This document shows positions 1 to 5,548 of a DNA stretch of 6,976 nucleotides, piece by piece. Origin of the DNA: Planctomycetota bacterium (GTDB lineage: Bacteria > Planctomycetota > SZUA-567 > H5-PLA8); assembly GCA_025355035.1 (NCBI GenBank), contig JANXLS010000060.1, forward strand, positions 1 through 6,976. Direction: 5' to 3'. Under the pieces are notes generated by a model. It searched no databases and was not told the DNA's origin. It saw nothing but the letters and a program-made list of their open reading frames with translations. Each line of letters starts with the position of its first letter. Positions within the stretch are counted from its first letter, which is position 1. Position numbers and translations under genes: made by a program.

Positions 1-2
1 AA

Positions 3-1232
3 ATCCTGGTTGTCGACGAAAAGGATCGCGAACTCGAAAAGTACATCGTTCAGACCGGCTCGGTGCTCCAAATCGTCAACGGCGAAAAGATCGCGGCGCG
101 CAAATCGCTGGTGAAGTGGGATCCGCACAATATTCCCATCCTCACCGAAGTGGGCGGTAAAGTCGCGTTCGAAGATTTCATTCCCGACGTGACGTTTAAG
201 GAAGAGACGGATTCGGGCACCGGTCACAAACGCATGGTCATCGTGGAACATCGCGGCGACCATCATCCGCAGGTGGTGGTGAAGAATTCCGATGGCGTGA
301 TACTGGGTCACTATTCGATCAATGAAAAGGCGATCGTTGACGTCGTCGAAGGGCAGCAGGTTGTCCCCGGCCAGTTGTTGGCCAAGACGCCGCGCGAAAT
401 GTCCGGTACGCAGGACATCACCGGTGGACTGCCGCGCGTCACGGAATTGTTCGAAGCGCGCCGCCCGAAGGACCCCGCGATCATGGCGGAAGTCGACGGT
501 GTGGTGGACTTCGGCGACCGCAAACGCGGCAAGCGCACGTTGATCGTGAAGTCGGATTCGGGCTTGGAAATGGAACACTTGGTGCCGCAGGGCAAGCATA
601 TTCTCGTCCGTAAGGGCGACAAGGTGCGCGCCGGAGACCGCCTCGTGGACGGCCCGCTGATTCCGCACGACATTCTGCGCATCAACGGCGAAGACAAGTT
701 GCAGACGTACATTCTCAACGAAGTCCAGGCCGTGTACCGCAGTCAGGCCGTGCGCATCGACGATAAGCACATCGAAATCCTGATCCGCCAGATGATGCGG
801 AAAGTGCAGATCGAAGATCCGGGCGACAGTGATTATCTGCCGACCGACATCAAGAGCCGTATGGAGTTTGTGGCGAAGAACAAGGACATCGTGGCGAAGG
901 GCGGCCGACCGGCTTCCGCGAGCCCGATGCTCCTGGGTATTGCGCGCGCGAGCTTGCAGGCCGAATCGTGGATCGCGGCGGCATCATTCCAGGAAACGAC
1001 GAAGGTGCTGACGGAAGCTGCGATCGCGGGTCGACGCGACGAACTGCGCGGCTTGAAAGAAAACGTGATCCTGGGTCACATCATTCCGGCCGGAACCGGC
1101 TTCCGCGACTTCATGCTCGGCATGATCAAGCGCGACGCCCCACCGGAACTGGAAGCCGCAACGCACGCGGAACTGAAGGAACTCGGCGTCGGAGTCGGAG
1201 CCGCGAGTTTTGGCGGCAAGGGCGACGAGTAA
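3..1232 (+). CDS. rpoC: DNA-directed RNA polymerase subunit beta-prime, C-terminal part (5' end outside window)
   Basis: This is the last 409 residues of the largest catalytic subunit of bacterial RNA polymerase, which forms the clamp, jaw and C-terminal cleft region of the core enzyme. The frame is open from the first full codon at position 3. The GTG at 63 is an internal codon, not a start. Diagnostic blocks, numbered from position 3, are KTPRE..GTQDITGGLPRV (about 128-146), LFEARRPKDP (149-158), DGPLIPHDILR (216-226), NDKHIE-like DDKHIE (253-258), IRQMMRKV (261-268) and the C-terminal LGIARASLQAESWIAAASFQETTKVLTEAA (311-340) with GLKENVILGHIIPAGTGF (350-367). The order and spacing match E. 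coli RpoC as I remember it. A short, variable, Ala/Glu/Gly-rich tail follows. The usual downstream rpsL is absent; a strong terminator follows the TAA instead. Identification is essentially certain. Confidence 0.98.
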   Translation: MLVVDEKDRELEKYIVQTGSVLQIVNGEKIAARKSLVKWDPHNIPILTEVGGKVAFEDFIPDVTFKEETDSGTGHKRMVIVEHRGDHHPQVVVKNSDGVILGHYSINEKAIVDVVEGQQVVPGQLLAKTPREMSGTQDITGGLPRVTELFEARRPKDPAIMAEVDGVVDFGDRKRGKRTLIVKSDSGLEMEHLVPQGKHILVRKGDKVRAGDRLVDGPLIPHDILRINGEDKLQTYILNEVQAVYRSQAVRIDDKHIEILIRQMMRKVQIEDPGDSDYLPTDIKSRMEFVAKNKDIVAKGGRPASASPMLLGIARASLQAESWIAAASFQETTKVLTEAAIAGRRDELRGLKENVILGHIIPAGTGFRDFMLGMIKRDAPPELEAATHAELKELGVGVGAASFGGKGDE

Positions 1233-1290
1233 CGGCAGGACAGCAGTGCCGAGTGCCGAGTAACAACGGCAGCAATAAGTGATGAGTAAC
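1227..1290. repeat. Imperfect short direct repeats (GAGTAAC / AGTGCCG) after rpoC
   Basis: GAGTAAC occurs three times, at 1227-1233 (including the rpoC stop), 1258-1264 and 1284-1290. The heptamer AGTGCCG is tandemly duplicated at 1245-1258. The first two GAGTAAC copies share a following CGGCAG, which suggests a decayed duplication of about 30 bp. No function is visible. It may be a slippage-born remnant or a dispersed intergenic repeat. Confidence 0.55.
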
Positions 1291-1294
1291 AAGG

Positions 1295-1327
1295 ACCGGC
1301 GGGGAGCGAGAGCTTTCCGCCGGTTTT
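1295..1327 (+). terminator. Intrinsic terminator of rpoC
   Basis: ACCGGCGG (1295-1302) pairs perfectly with CCGCCGGT (1317-1324). The stem continues inward with two G-U pairs, one A-U pair and two G-C pairs, ending in a GAGA loop (1308-1311), which fits the stable GNRA tetraloop class. The stem is 13 bp. The run TTTT (1324-1327) follows directly. This is a textbook Rho-independent terminator, 62 bases after the rpoC stop, and it separates rpoC from whatever lies downstream. Confidence 0.88.
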
Positions 1328-1675
1328 GCATTGTTACCGGATTATTTCCGGATGCGACGATGAAGCGCGGTTTGTCCCAATTGGCCCTGATTCGGTGAGT
1401 TTTCCGGTTGCGAATTTGTGCAAGACGCTGGCAATGAGTGTTTGGCAAGACAGGCCTTCTTCAAGCGCTTTTGCGCGCACGAAACTATTTCGAAAAAGTC
1501 TCGTGTACGGCCCCGTAATCACCCCCGTAATTCTCCGTCCCCGTAATTCGTAATGGGCTGGGGGTGGGTAGGTAGCATGAACGATAAATTACGGAAATTG
1601 TTTCGTGCACGTCTCGTTTGTCGTATATTCAGGCGTTCGTGCGCGTTCCCGGAATGCTGAGCGGCCATTCACACT
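1328..1675. other. Non-coding intergenic region with a CCCCGTAAT repeat cluster
   Basis: I find no credible gene in these 348 bases. The short frames that cross it lack ribosome-binding sites and family resemblance. It holds a small inverted repeat, CCGGA-TTATT-TCCGG (1337-1351), and three copies of CCCCGTAAT (1511-1519, 1523-1531, 1539-1547). A partial CGTAAT lies at 1549-1554 and an inverted ATTACGG at 1589-1595. A weak promoter candidate for the next gene is TTGTTT (1598-1603) with TATATT (1624-1629), but the 20-base spacing is poor. No clear Shine-Dalgarno precedes the ATG at 1676. Confidence 0.6.
1511..1554. repeat. Cluster of CCCCGTAAT direct repeats
   Basis: Three exact 9-base copies begin at 1511, 1523 and 1539, with a fourth partial copy, CGTAAT, at 1549. 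An inverted copy, ATTACGG, occurs 35 bases downstream at 1589-1595. The cluster sits about 120-165 bases before the PyrD-like gene. Repeated direct sites upstream of a gene can be regulator binding sites, but the spacing (12, 16 and about 9 bases) is irregular and low-complexity drift is an equally possible origin. Confidence 0.45.
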
Positions 1676-3646
1676 ATGCCCGACTACACTTACCATCCTT
1701 TTCTCAAACACGTACTCTTTCAACTTTCGCCTGAAGATGCTCGGCGGGTGACTTTGCGTTTGCTTGAGATTCAATCCCGGACGCGGCTGGGACGGCGAGT
1801 GTTTCGAATGTTCGGGCACGGGTTGCCGGGTGAGTCGATGCGCGTGCGCGCGTTTGGAATTGACTTTCCCGGGCCAATCGGACTGGCGCCGGGGATTGAT
1901 ATTGACGGGTCCACGCTTCAAGTGATGCAATATTTGGGATTTGGTTTTCAGATGCTCGGGCCCGCTGGAGTAGAAGACGTATCGCGACGGTACTCGACGG
2001 ATCCGCTGCGTATTCCGGAAACGCACACGCTGGTTCACAGTCTGCACGCGGGTGTGCCGGGCACTGCCCGGCTGGCGGATACGATTGATCGCTCGGGCGA
2101 TTTGAAGATTCCGGTGGGTATTGCGTTGCGCGGCGATCGGTTCGAAGAAGCCATCGCTCGTGCGCGTGACCGTGCGGCGTTTTTTACGTTGCCGTCAGAA
2201 TGTGCCGATGAAACTGACACGCTGTGTAAGATCCGCGCGGCGACACTTCGGCCGCTGCTGCTGCGCATCAATCCCAATTGGAGCAATGAGCGGGTTGATA
2301 CCGCGACAGGCCGCGCGCTTGACGCCGGCTGGAACGGATGCGTCGCGGTCTCTTCCGCGCCGACGCGTCTGCTTTCTGGCGGCGAGATGGACGGGCCGTT
2401 TCTCCGCACTCGCGCGCTGGAAGTCGTGGAACGCGTTGCGCGGCGGTACGCCGAAGCGTTTCCCATCATTGGGTCCGGTGGGATCATGACACCCGATGAC
2501 GCTACGGCGATACTCGACGCGGGCGCGACGCTGCTTGAATTGTACGCGGGGCTCGTTTACTCGGGTCCAGGCCTTCCGGGGCGAATCGTGCATGCGCTCG
2601 AACAGCGTCGTGAAACGAAAGCCGTTCATCCTGACGTTACAGATGAGTTGCAGACCGACACACTGCGACCCCATACTGACGTGCGCGGCTCTCGGGACTC
2701 GAGGGGCTGGATTTTGGTTGCTTTTACGGGCGCTGTTCTATTCGTGTCGGGCGTGTTCGCGTTGGTTCTCGCTGCGACGATCAAACTTCTGCCGTACGAC
2801 GTGGCGTATCTTGGGATGAGCATGAAGGATCTCTGCGACCGCAACGAATGCCGGATCGTTCATTTCATGGCGCACGACCGCGTTTCGTTCGGCGGTTCGA
2901 TCATGAGCATCGGGGCAGTTTACATCTGGCTTGCGGCGGGGCCATTGCGACGCGGGGAAGCGTGGGCGTGGTGGACTTTAGTGCTCTCGGCTACGGCTGG
3001 TTTCGCCAGTTTTCTCACCTACCTGGGTTATGGCTATCTCGATCTTTGGCATGGTCGTGCGACGCTAGCACTGCTTCCGCTCTTCGTGCTGGGTATGATG
3101 ATGAGTTTCACGCGCTTGCGCGGCCCGAAAGGCATGGACGTTTTGCTGCGCCCGGGGGCACGCGCGTGGTTATACAGCCCCGGCGGAATGGGACGTACGC
3201 TGCTGCTCTTCACGGCTGGCGGCATGATACTGGGCGGACTGATTATCATGTGCGTGGGCATGACATCGATCTTCGTGCCGCAGGATCTGGAATACATGCG
3301 CATCACCATTCCGCAACTCGACGCCATAAATCCGCGATTGGCACCTTTGATTGCGCACGATCGCGCGGGATTCGGCGGCGGATTGTGTTCGGGCGGGCTG
3401 GCGATATTCTTCAGCGCCTGGTGTGGGCTAAGGCCCGGCGCGCGCGGGTTGTGGTGGACTTTTCTGGCTGCGGGTCTTTTCGGCTTTGGCACGGCGATTG
3501 GAATTCACCCGATCGTGGGCTACACCAGTTTCATTCACCTTCTTCCTGCGTATGTAGGCGCGCTGGCATTTTTGATTGGTATGAACGCTCTGCGGAAACC
3601 CGTCTGCCGTGCGGACGACACGAGCGGTGCATTTCCTGATTATTAA
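1676..3646 (+). CDS. PyrD-like (class 2 dihydroorotate dehydrogenase fold) protein fused to a duplicated 4+4 TM domain
   Basis: Residues 1-310 align along their length with quinone-linked (class 2) dihydroorotate dehydrogenase. They include the N-terminal helical membrane-contact segment (HPFLKHVLFQLSPEDA), IGLAPGIDIDG (68-78), PIIGSGGI (263-270) and LYAGLVYSGPGL (289-300). The FMN-phosphate end of the barrel is kept, but key residues differ. By alignment with E. coli PyrD from memory, K66 is I76, N111 is H121, N172 is T171, N177 is C176, K217 is R197 and N246 is S226. Only the catalytic serine position (S174) seems retained. Residues 345-638 add about eight hydrophobic helices in two homologous four-helix halves, each with an AHDRxxFGG motif (399-407, 560-568). 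Normal PyrD is about 340 residues and ends after the barrel. I would not call this orotate-forming; function is unknown. The start is the first ATG matching the family N-terminus, but its Shine-Dalgarno is weak. The gene appears monocistronic. Confidence 0.8.
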   Translation: MPDYTYHPFLKHVLFQLSPEDARRVTLRLLEIQSRTRLGRRVFRMFGHGLPGESMRVRAFGIDFPGPIGLAPGIDIDGSTLQVMQYLGFGFQMLGPAGVEDVSRRYSTDPLRIPETHTLVHSLHAGVPGTARLADTIDRSGDLKIPVGIALRGDRFEEAIARARDRAAFFTLPSECADETDTLCKIRAATLRPLLLRINPNWSNERVDTATGRALDAGWNGCVAVSSAPTRLLSGGEMDGPFLRTRALEVVERVARRYAEAFPIIGSGGIMTPDDATAILDAGATLLELYAGLVYSGPGLPGRIVHALEQRRETKAVHPDVTDELQTDTLRPHTDVRGSRDSRGWILVAFTGAVLFVSGVFALVLAATIKLLPYDVAYLGMSMKDLCDRNECRIVHFMAHDRVSFGGSIMSIGAVYIWLAAGPLRRGEAWAWWTLVLSATAGFASFLTYLGYGYLDLWHGRATLALLPLFVLGMMMSFTRLRGPKGMDVLLRPGARAWLYSPGGMGRTLLLFTAGGMILGGLIIMCVGMTSIFVPQDLEYMRITIPQLDAINPRLAPLIAHDRAGFGGGLCSGGLAIFFSAWCGLRPGARGLWWTFLAAGLFGFGTAIGIHPIVGYTSFIHLLPAYVGALAFLIGMNALRKPVCRADDTSGAFPDY

Positions 3647-3657
3647 GTGCATGGTTG

Positions 3658-3696
3658 GGGCTCGGGGGGTGGCCGTTAGCCCAGGTTTGTTTTTTT
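3658..3696 (+). terminator. Probable intrinsic terminator of the PyrD-like fusion gene
   Basis: GGGCT (3658-3662) pairs with AGCCC (3678-3682). Across a two-base bulge, CGG (3663-3665) pairs with CCG (3673-3675). A T-rich stretch follows, with seven consecutive T at 3690-3696. It starts 11 bases after the TAA of the PyrD-like gene and lies just before the rsfS promoter. The bulge and the short gap before the T run lower confidence. Confidence 0.5.
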
Positions 3697-3712
3697 CACC
3701 GGATCATAGTCG

Positions 3713-3740
3713 TTGCGATTCGAGTGCGTTGTGGTATACT
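3713..3740 (+). promoter_or_regulatory. Sigma-70-type extended -10 promoter for rsfS
   Basis: TTGCGA (3713-3718) and TATACT (3735-3740) are separated by 16 bases. TGG immediately before the -10 element gives the extended TGn motif. Predicted transcription starts near 3747, leaving a leader of about 34 bases. Because the promoter lies inside the longest possible rsfS reading frame, it rules out the upstream in-frame TTG at 3655 as the start. Confidence 0.7.
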
Positions 3741-3762
3741 TCGCTCTTTGGACGTATTTTAT

Positions 3763-3768
3763 GGGGGA
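3763..3768 (+). promoter_or_regulatory. Ribosome binding site of rsfS (GGGGGA)
   Basis: GGGGGA lies 12 bases before the ATG at 3781 and 9 bases before an in-frame TTG at 3778. The ATG gives the better match to the usual family N-terminus. The spacing slightly favours the TTG, which would add a single residue. An ATG at 3768 is out of frame. Confidence 0.5.
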
Positions 3769-3780
3769 TGCACACACTTG

Positions 3781-4209
3781 ATGAACGGCCGGGACATTGC
3801 CCTTTTCTCCGCCCGGACTGCGGATGACAGGAAAGCCGACGATGTCGTTGTATACGATATGCGCGGTATTACAGACGTCACGGATTATTTCGTGATCGCA
3901 ACTGCGCACTCGCGCTCGCAAGCGCGCGCGGTGGTTGAATCGATCAAGAAAGCTTTGAAGTCGATCAACATTCGCAAGATGGGACAGGAAGGCGACGAAG
4001 GCTGGGTGCTGATCGATTACAGCGATTGCGTCGTTCACGTCTTCTCGCCGGAACTGCGCGAATACTATTCGCTCGAATCGCTTTGGGGCGACGCGCCGAA
4101 GGTCAATTGGAAGCGAGAAAAGATCAAGACGAAAGACATCGCGGCTTTGTTCGCCAAGCGCGAGGAAGAGAAAGAAAAGGAAGAAACCGATGCGCTCGTT
4201 GAAGCTTAA
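3781..4209 (+). CDS. rsfS: Ribosomal silencing factor RsfS (Iojap/RsfA family)
   Basis: RsfS binds ribosomal protein uL14 on the free large subunit and blocks joining with the small subunit, lowering translation when nutrients are scarce. The 142-residue protein shows the family core in order: KADDVVVYDMRG (18-29), TDYFVIATAHSRSQ (34-47), a helix through VVESIKKAL (51-59), EGDEGWVLIDYSDCVVHVF (70-88) and the YYSLESLWGDAP block (95-106). The family is usually about 105-130 residues. Here a charged tail rich in Lys and Glu (about 111-135) extends it. The start at ATG 3781 is chosen because a promoter lies at 3713-3740 and a GGGGGA site precedes it. TTG 3778 is the alternative. The gene is often beside nadD elsewhere; here it stands alone between two terminators. 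Function is confident from sequence. Confidence 0.95.
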   Translation: MNGRDIALFSARTADDRKADDVVVYDMRGITDVTDYFVIATAHSRSQARAVVESIKKALKSINIRKMGQEGDEGWVLIDYSDCVVHVFSPELREYYSLESLWGDAPKVNWKREKIKTKDIAALFAKREEEKEKEETDALVEA

Positions 4210-4242
4210 AAGCTGCTTCTGACGTAGCGTTTAGTTTATTAA

Positions 4243-4282
4243 ACACAAAGACACAAAGACACGAAGGCACTAAGGCACGAAG
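4243..4282. repeat. Five tandem octamers, consensus RCACNAAG
   Basis: The exact period-8 units are ACACAAAG (4243-4250), ACACAAAG (4251-4258), ACACGAAG (4259-4266), GCACTAAG (4267-4274) and GCACGAAG (4275-4282). Similar CACAAAG-type octamers recur in intergenic regions of many bacterial genomes, as far as I recall. The last two and a half units form the left arm of the following terminator, so the repeat may matter as RNA structure. Confidence 0.85.
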
Positions 4283-4320
4283 AAAAGCAGTTTAGATTCT
4301 TTGGGTCTTGGTGCCTTTTT
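4264..4320 (+). terminator. Intrinsic terminator of rsfS built from the octamer repeat
   Basis: The left arm 4264-4284 pairs with the right arm 4297-4317 over 21 positions, with three G-U pairs and one mismatch (A4277 against G4304). The loop is 12 bases (4285-4296). The right arm runs into TTTTT (4316-4320). The basal AAGGCAC/GTGCCTT pairing is perfect. The right arm itself is made of inverted, degenerate copies of the same octamer. The terminator ends rsfS transcription and lies 64 bases before argC. Confidence 0.8.
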
Positions 4321-4370
4321 GCTTGAGCCCCAACCCACTCAAGTCAAGGCAACGTAACCATCTTCTTTTT

Positions 4371-4375
4371 GAGGA
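4371..4375 (+). promoter_or_regulatory. Shine-Dalgarno of argC (GAGGA)
   Basis: GAGGA lies 8 bases before the ATG at 4384. The frame could open earlier at a TTG at 4369, but that codon overlaps this site, so the ATG is the start. Confidence 0.8.
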
Positions 4376-4383
4376 CTTTTGAC

Positions 4384-5430
4384 ATGATTCGCGTTTCCAT
4401 TGTCGGTGCAACGGGCCTTGTTGGCGAATGTCTTATTCGTGCGCTTCTGGGTCACCCGCAATGTAAAATCTCGATGCTCGTGTCCGATCATGCGGCGGGC
4501 AGGAAGATTCAGGATTTGCTGCCGCCGTTGCGCGGGGAAATCGACATGGAGACGATCAGCGCGGACCCGGCGATGATTGCCAAGAACAGCGATATTGTTT
4601 TTGCGGCGAAGAAGGGGAGCGAGACGTTTGCGGTTGTGCCGGGATTGCTGGCGGGTGGTGCGAAAGTCATTGACATCGGCGGAGAATTCCGGTTCCGCGA
4701 TCCGGCGGTTTATGAGACGTGGTACAAAGAGCCGCATACATGTAAAGATCTGCTGGCCGAAACCGTTTACGGGTTGCCGGAGCTGAACAAGGAGCAGATC
4801 AAGACGGCGCGACTGGTTGGGAATCCTGGATGTTATGTGACGTCGGCGTTGCTGGCGCTGTCGCCGTTGATCAAAGCGGGGTTGATTGAACTCGACGGAA
4901 TTGTCGTCGATTCGTATTCCGGGCTGAGCGGGGCGGGGCGGCAGTTTAACGCGAAGCTCTCGAATCTTTTCACGGACATTGATGGCAACATGCGCGCGTA
5001 CAACATCGGCGGGCATCGGCACACGCCGGAGATTGAGCAGACGTTGTCGATCGTCGCAGGCAAGCCGGTGGTGATCACGTTCGTTCCGCATCTCGTTCCG
5101 CTGGATCGCGGTATCTTGACGACGGCGTTCGCGCGACCGAAGGCGGGACTTACGACGGCCAAGGCGATGGAATGTCTGCGTGGCTTTTATACGGAATCGC
5201 GCGCGCCGTTTGTTCGGGTGTTGAACACGCCGGAAGATGTTGCGATCAGCAATGTGGTGCGCAGCAATTATTGCGACGTGTCGGTGACGGTGGTTGAACG
5301 CAGCAATCAGGTCGTGTTCGCGTCGTCGCTCGACAATCTTGTCAAAGGTGCGTCCGGGCAGGCGCTGCAGAATATGAATATCATGTTTGGATTGCCGGAG
5401 ACGATGGGCTTGCGAGGGCGGACGCTGTAG
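4384..5430 (+). CDS. argC: N-acetyl-gamma-glutamyl-phosphate reductase
   Basis: ArgC catalyses the NADPH-dependent reduction of N-acetyl-glutamyl-5-phosphate to the semialdehyde, the third step of arginine synthesis, in the cytoplasm. The 348-residue length is normal. The dinucleotide-binding loop GATGLVG is at 8-14. The catalytic cysteine is C150 in GNPGCY (146-151), followed by DSYSGLSGAGR (176-186). The active-site histidine is probably H211 in GGHRHTPEIEQ (209-219). VPHLVPLDRGIL (234-245) and the terminal LVKGASGQALQNMN (319-332) are also family blocks. Two places differ from the common form: DIGGEFRFRD (97-106) where DLSADFRL is typical, and AAKKG (74-78) where a PHG-type motif is common. 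These look like subfamily variation. No other arg genes lie in the window, so it is not part of a visible arg operon. Start is set by GAGGA at 4371. Confidence 0.96.
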   Translation: MIRVSIVGATGLVGECLIRALLGHPQCKISMLVSDHAAGRKIQDLLPPLRGEIDMETISADPAMIAKNSDIVFAAKKGSETFAVVPGLLAGGAKVIDIGGEFRFRDPAVYETWYKEPHTCKDLLAETVYGLPELNKEQIKTARLVGNPGCYVTSALLALSPLIKAGLIELDGIVVDSYSGLSGAGRQFNAKLSNLFTDIDGNMRAYNIGGHRHTPEIEQTLSIVAGKPVVITFVPHLVPLDRGILTTAFARPKAGLTTAKAMECLRGFYTESRAPFVRVLNTPEDVAISNVVRSNYCDVSVTVVERSNQVVFASSLDNLVKGASGQALQNMNIMFGLPETMGLRGRTL

Positions 5431-5448
5431 GTCCGTTCGCGATTTTTT
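5416..5448 (+). terminator. Probable intrinsic terminator overlapping the argC stop codon
   Basis: GGGCGGAC (5416-5423) pairs with GTCCGTTC (5431-5438) over 8 bp, including two G-U pairs. The 7-base loop contains the TAG stop. After four bases, a run of six T follows (5443-5448). A competing weaker hairpin, CCGTT (5433-5437) with AACGG (5449-5453), places the T run in its loop. Confidence 0.5.
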
Positions 5449-5481
5449 AACGGCCATCTCCACTTCTCATTTTCCATTTGT

Positions 5482-5533
5482 TTTCACCCCGCAGCGAAGG
5501 TGAAATAGTGGGTGTTGTCGTTTTCGGAAAACG
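5482..5533. other. Two small inverted repeats upstream of the acyl-CoA dehydrogenase gene
   Basis: TTTCACC (5482-5488) and GGTGAAA (5499-5505) form a perfect 7-bp inverted repeat around 10 bases. CGTTTT (5519-5524) and AAAACG (5528-5533) form a 6-bp hairpin with a 3-base loop, ending 15 bases before the ATG at 5549. Neither is followed by a T run, so they are not terminators. They could be an operator or leader structures; the function is unknown. Confidence 0.4.
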
Positions 5534-5548
5534 GAAAGTGGGGTTTGA

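Noticed and set aside
1326..1553. A 75-codon + strand frame after the rpoC terminator
   Set aside because: It starts at a TTG within the terminator's T run, has no ribosome-binding site and resembles nothing. It also runs through the CCCCGTAAT repeats.
2848..3639. A 263-codon + strand frame inside the PyrD-like gene
   Set aside because: It is out of frame with the 656-residue protein, whose membrane helices and internal duplication are coherent only in the other frame. The alternative translation is His/Arg-rich and shows no domain.
3655..3780. Upstream extension of rsfS to a TTG at 3655
   Set aside because: A terminator and an extended -10 promoter lie inside this stretch, and the added 42 residues have no counterpart in the RsfS family.
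4243..4282. CRISPR-like array in the octamer repeats
   Set aside because: The units are 8 bases and directly adjacent, with no unique spacers and no cas genes. It is a simple tandem repeat.
4339..5463. Open frame of 374 codons on the minus strand
   Set aside because: It lies opposite argC almost exactly. argC has a clear Shine-Dalgarno and all family motifs, while the reverse translation is Arg/His/Gln-rich with no recognisable fold, as expected from GC-rich antisense shadows.
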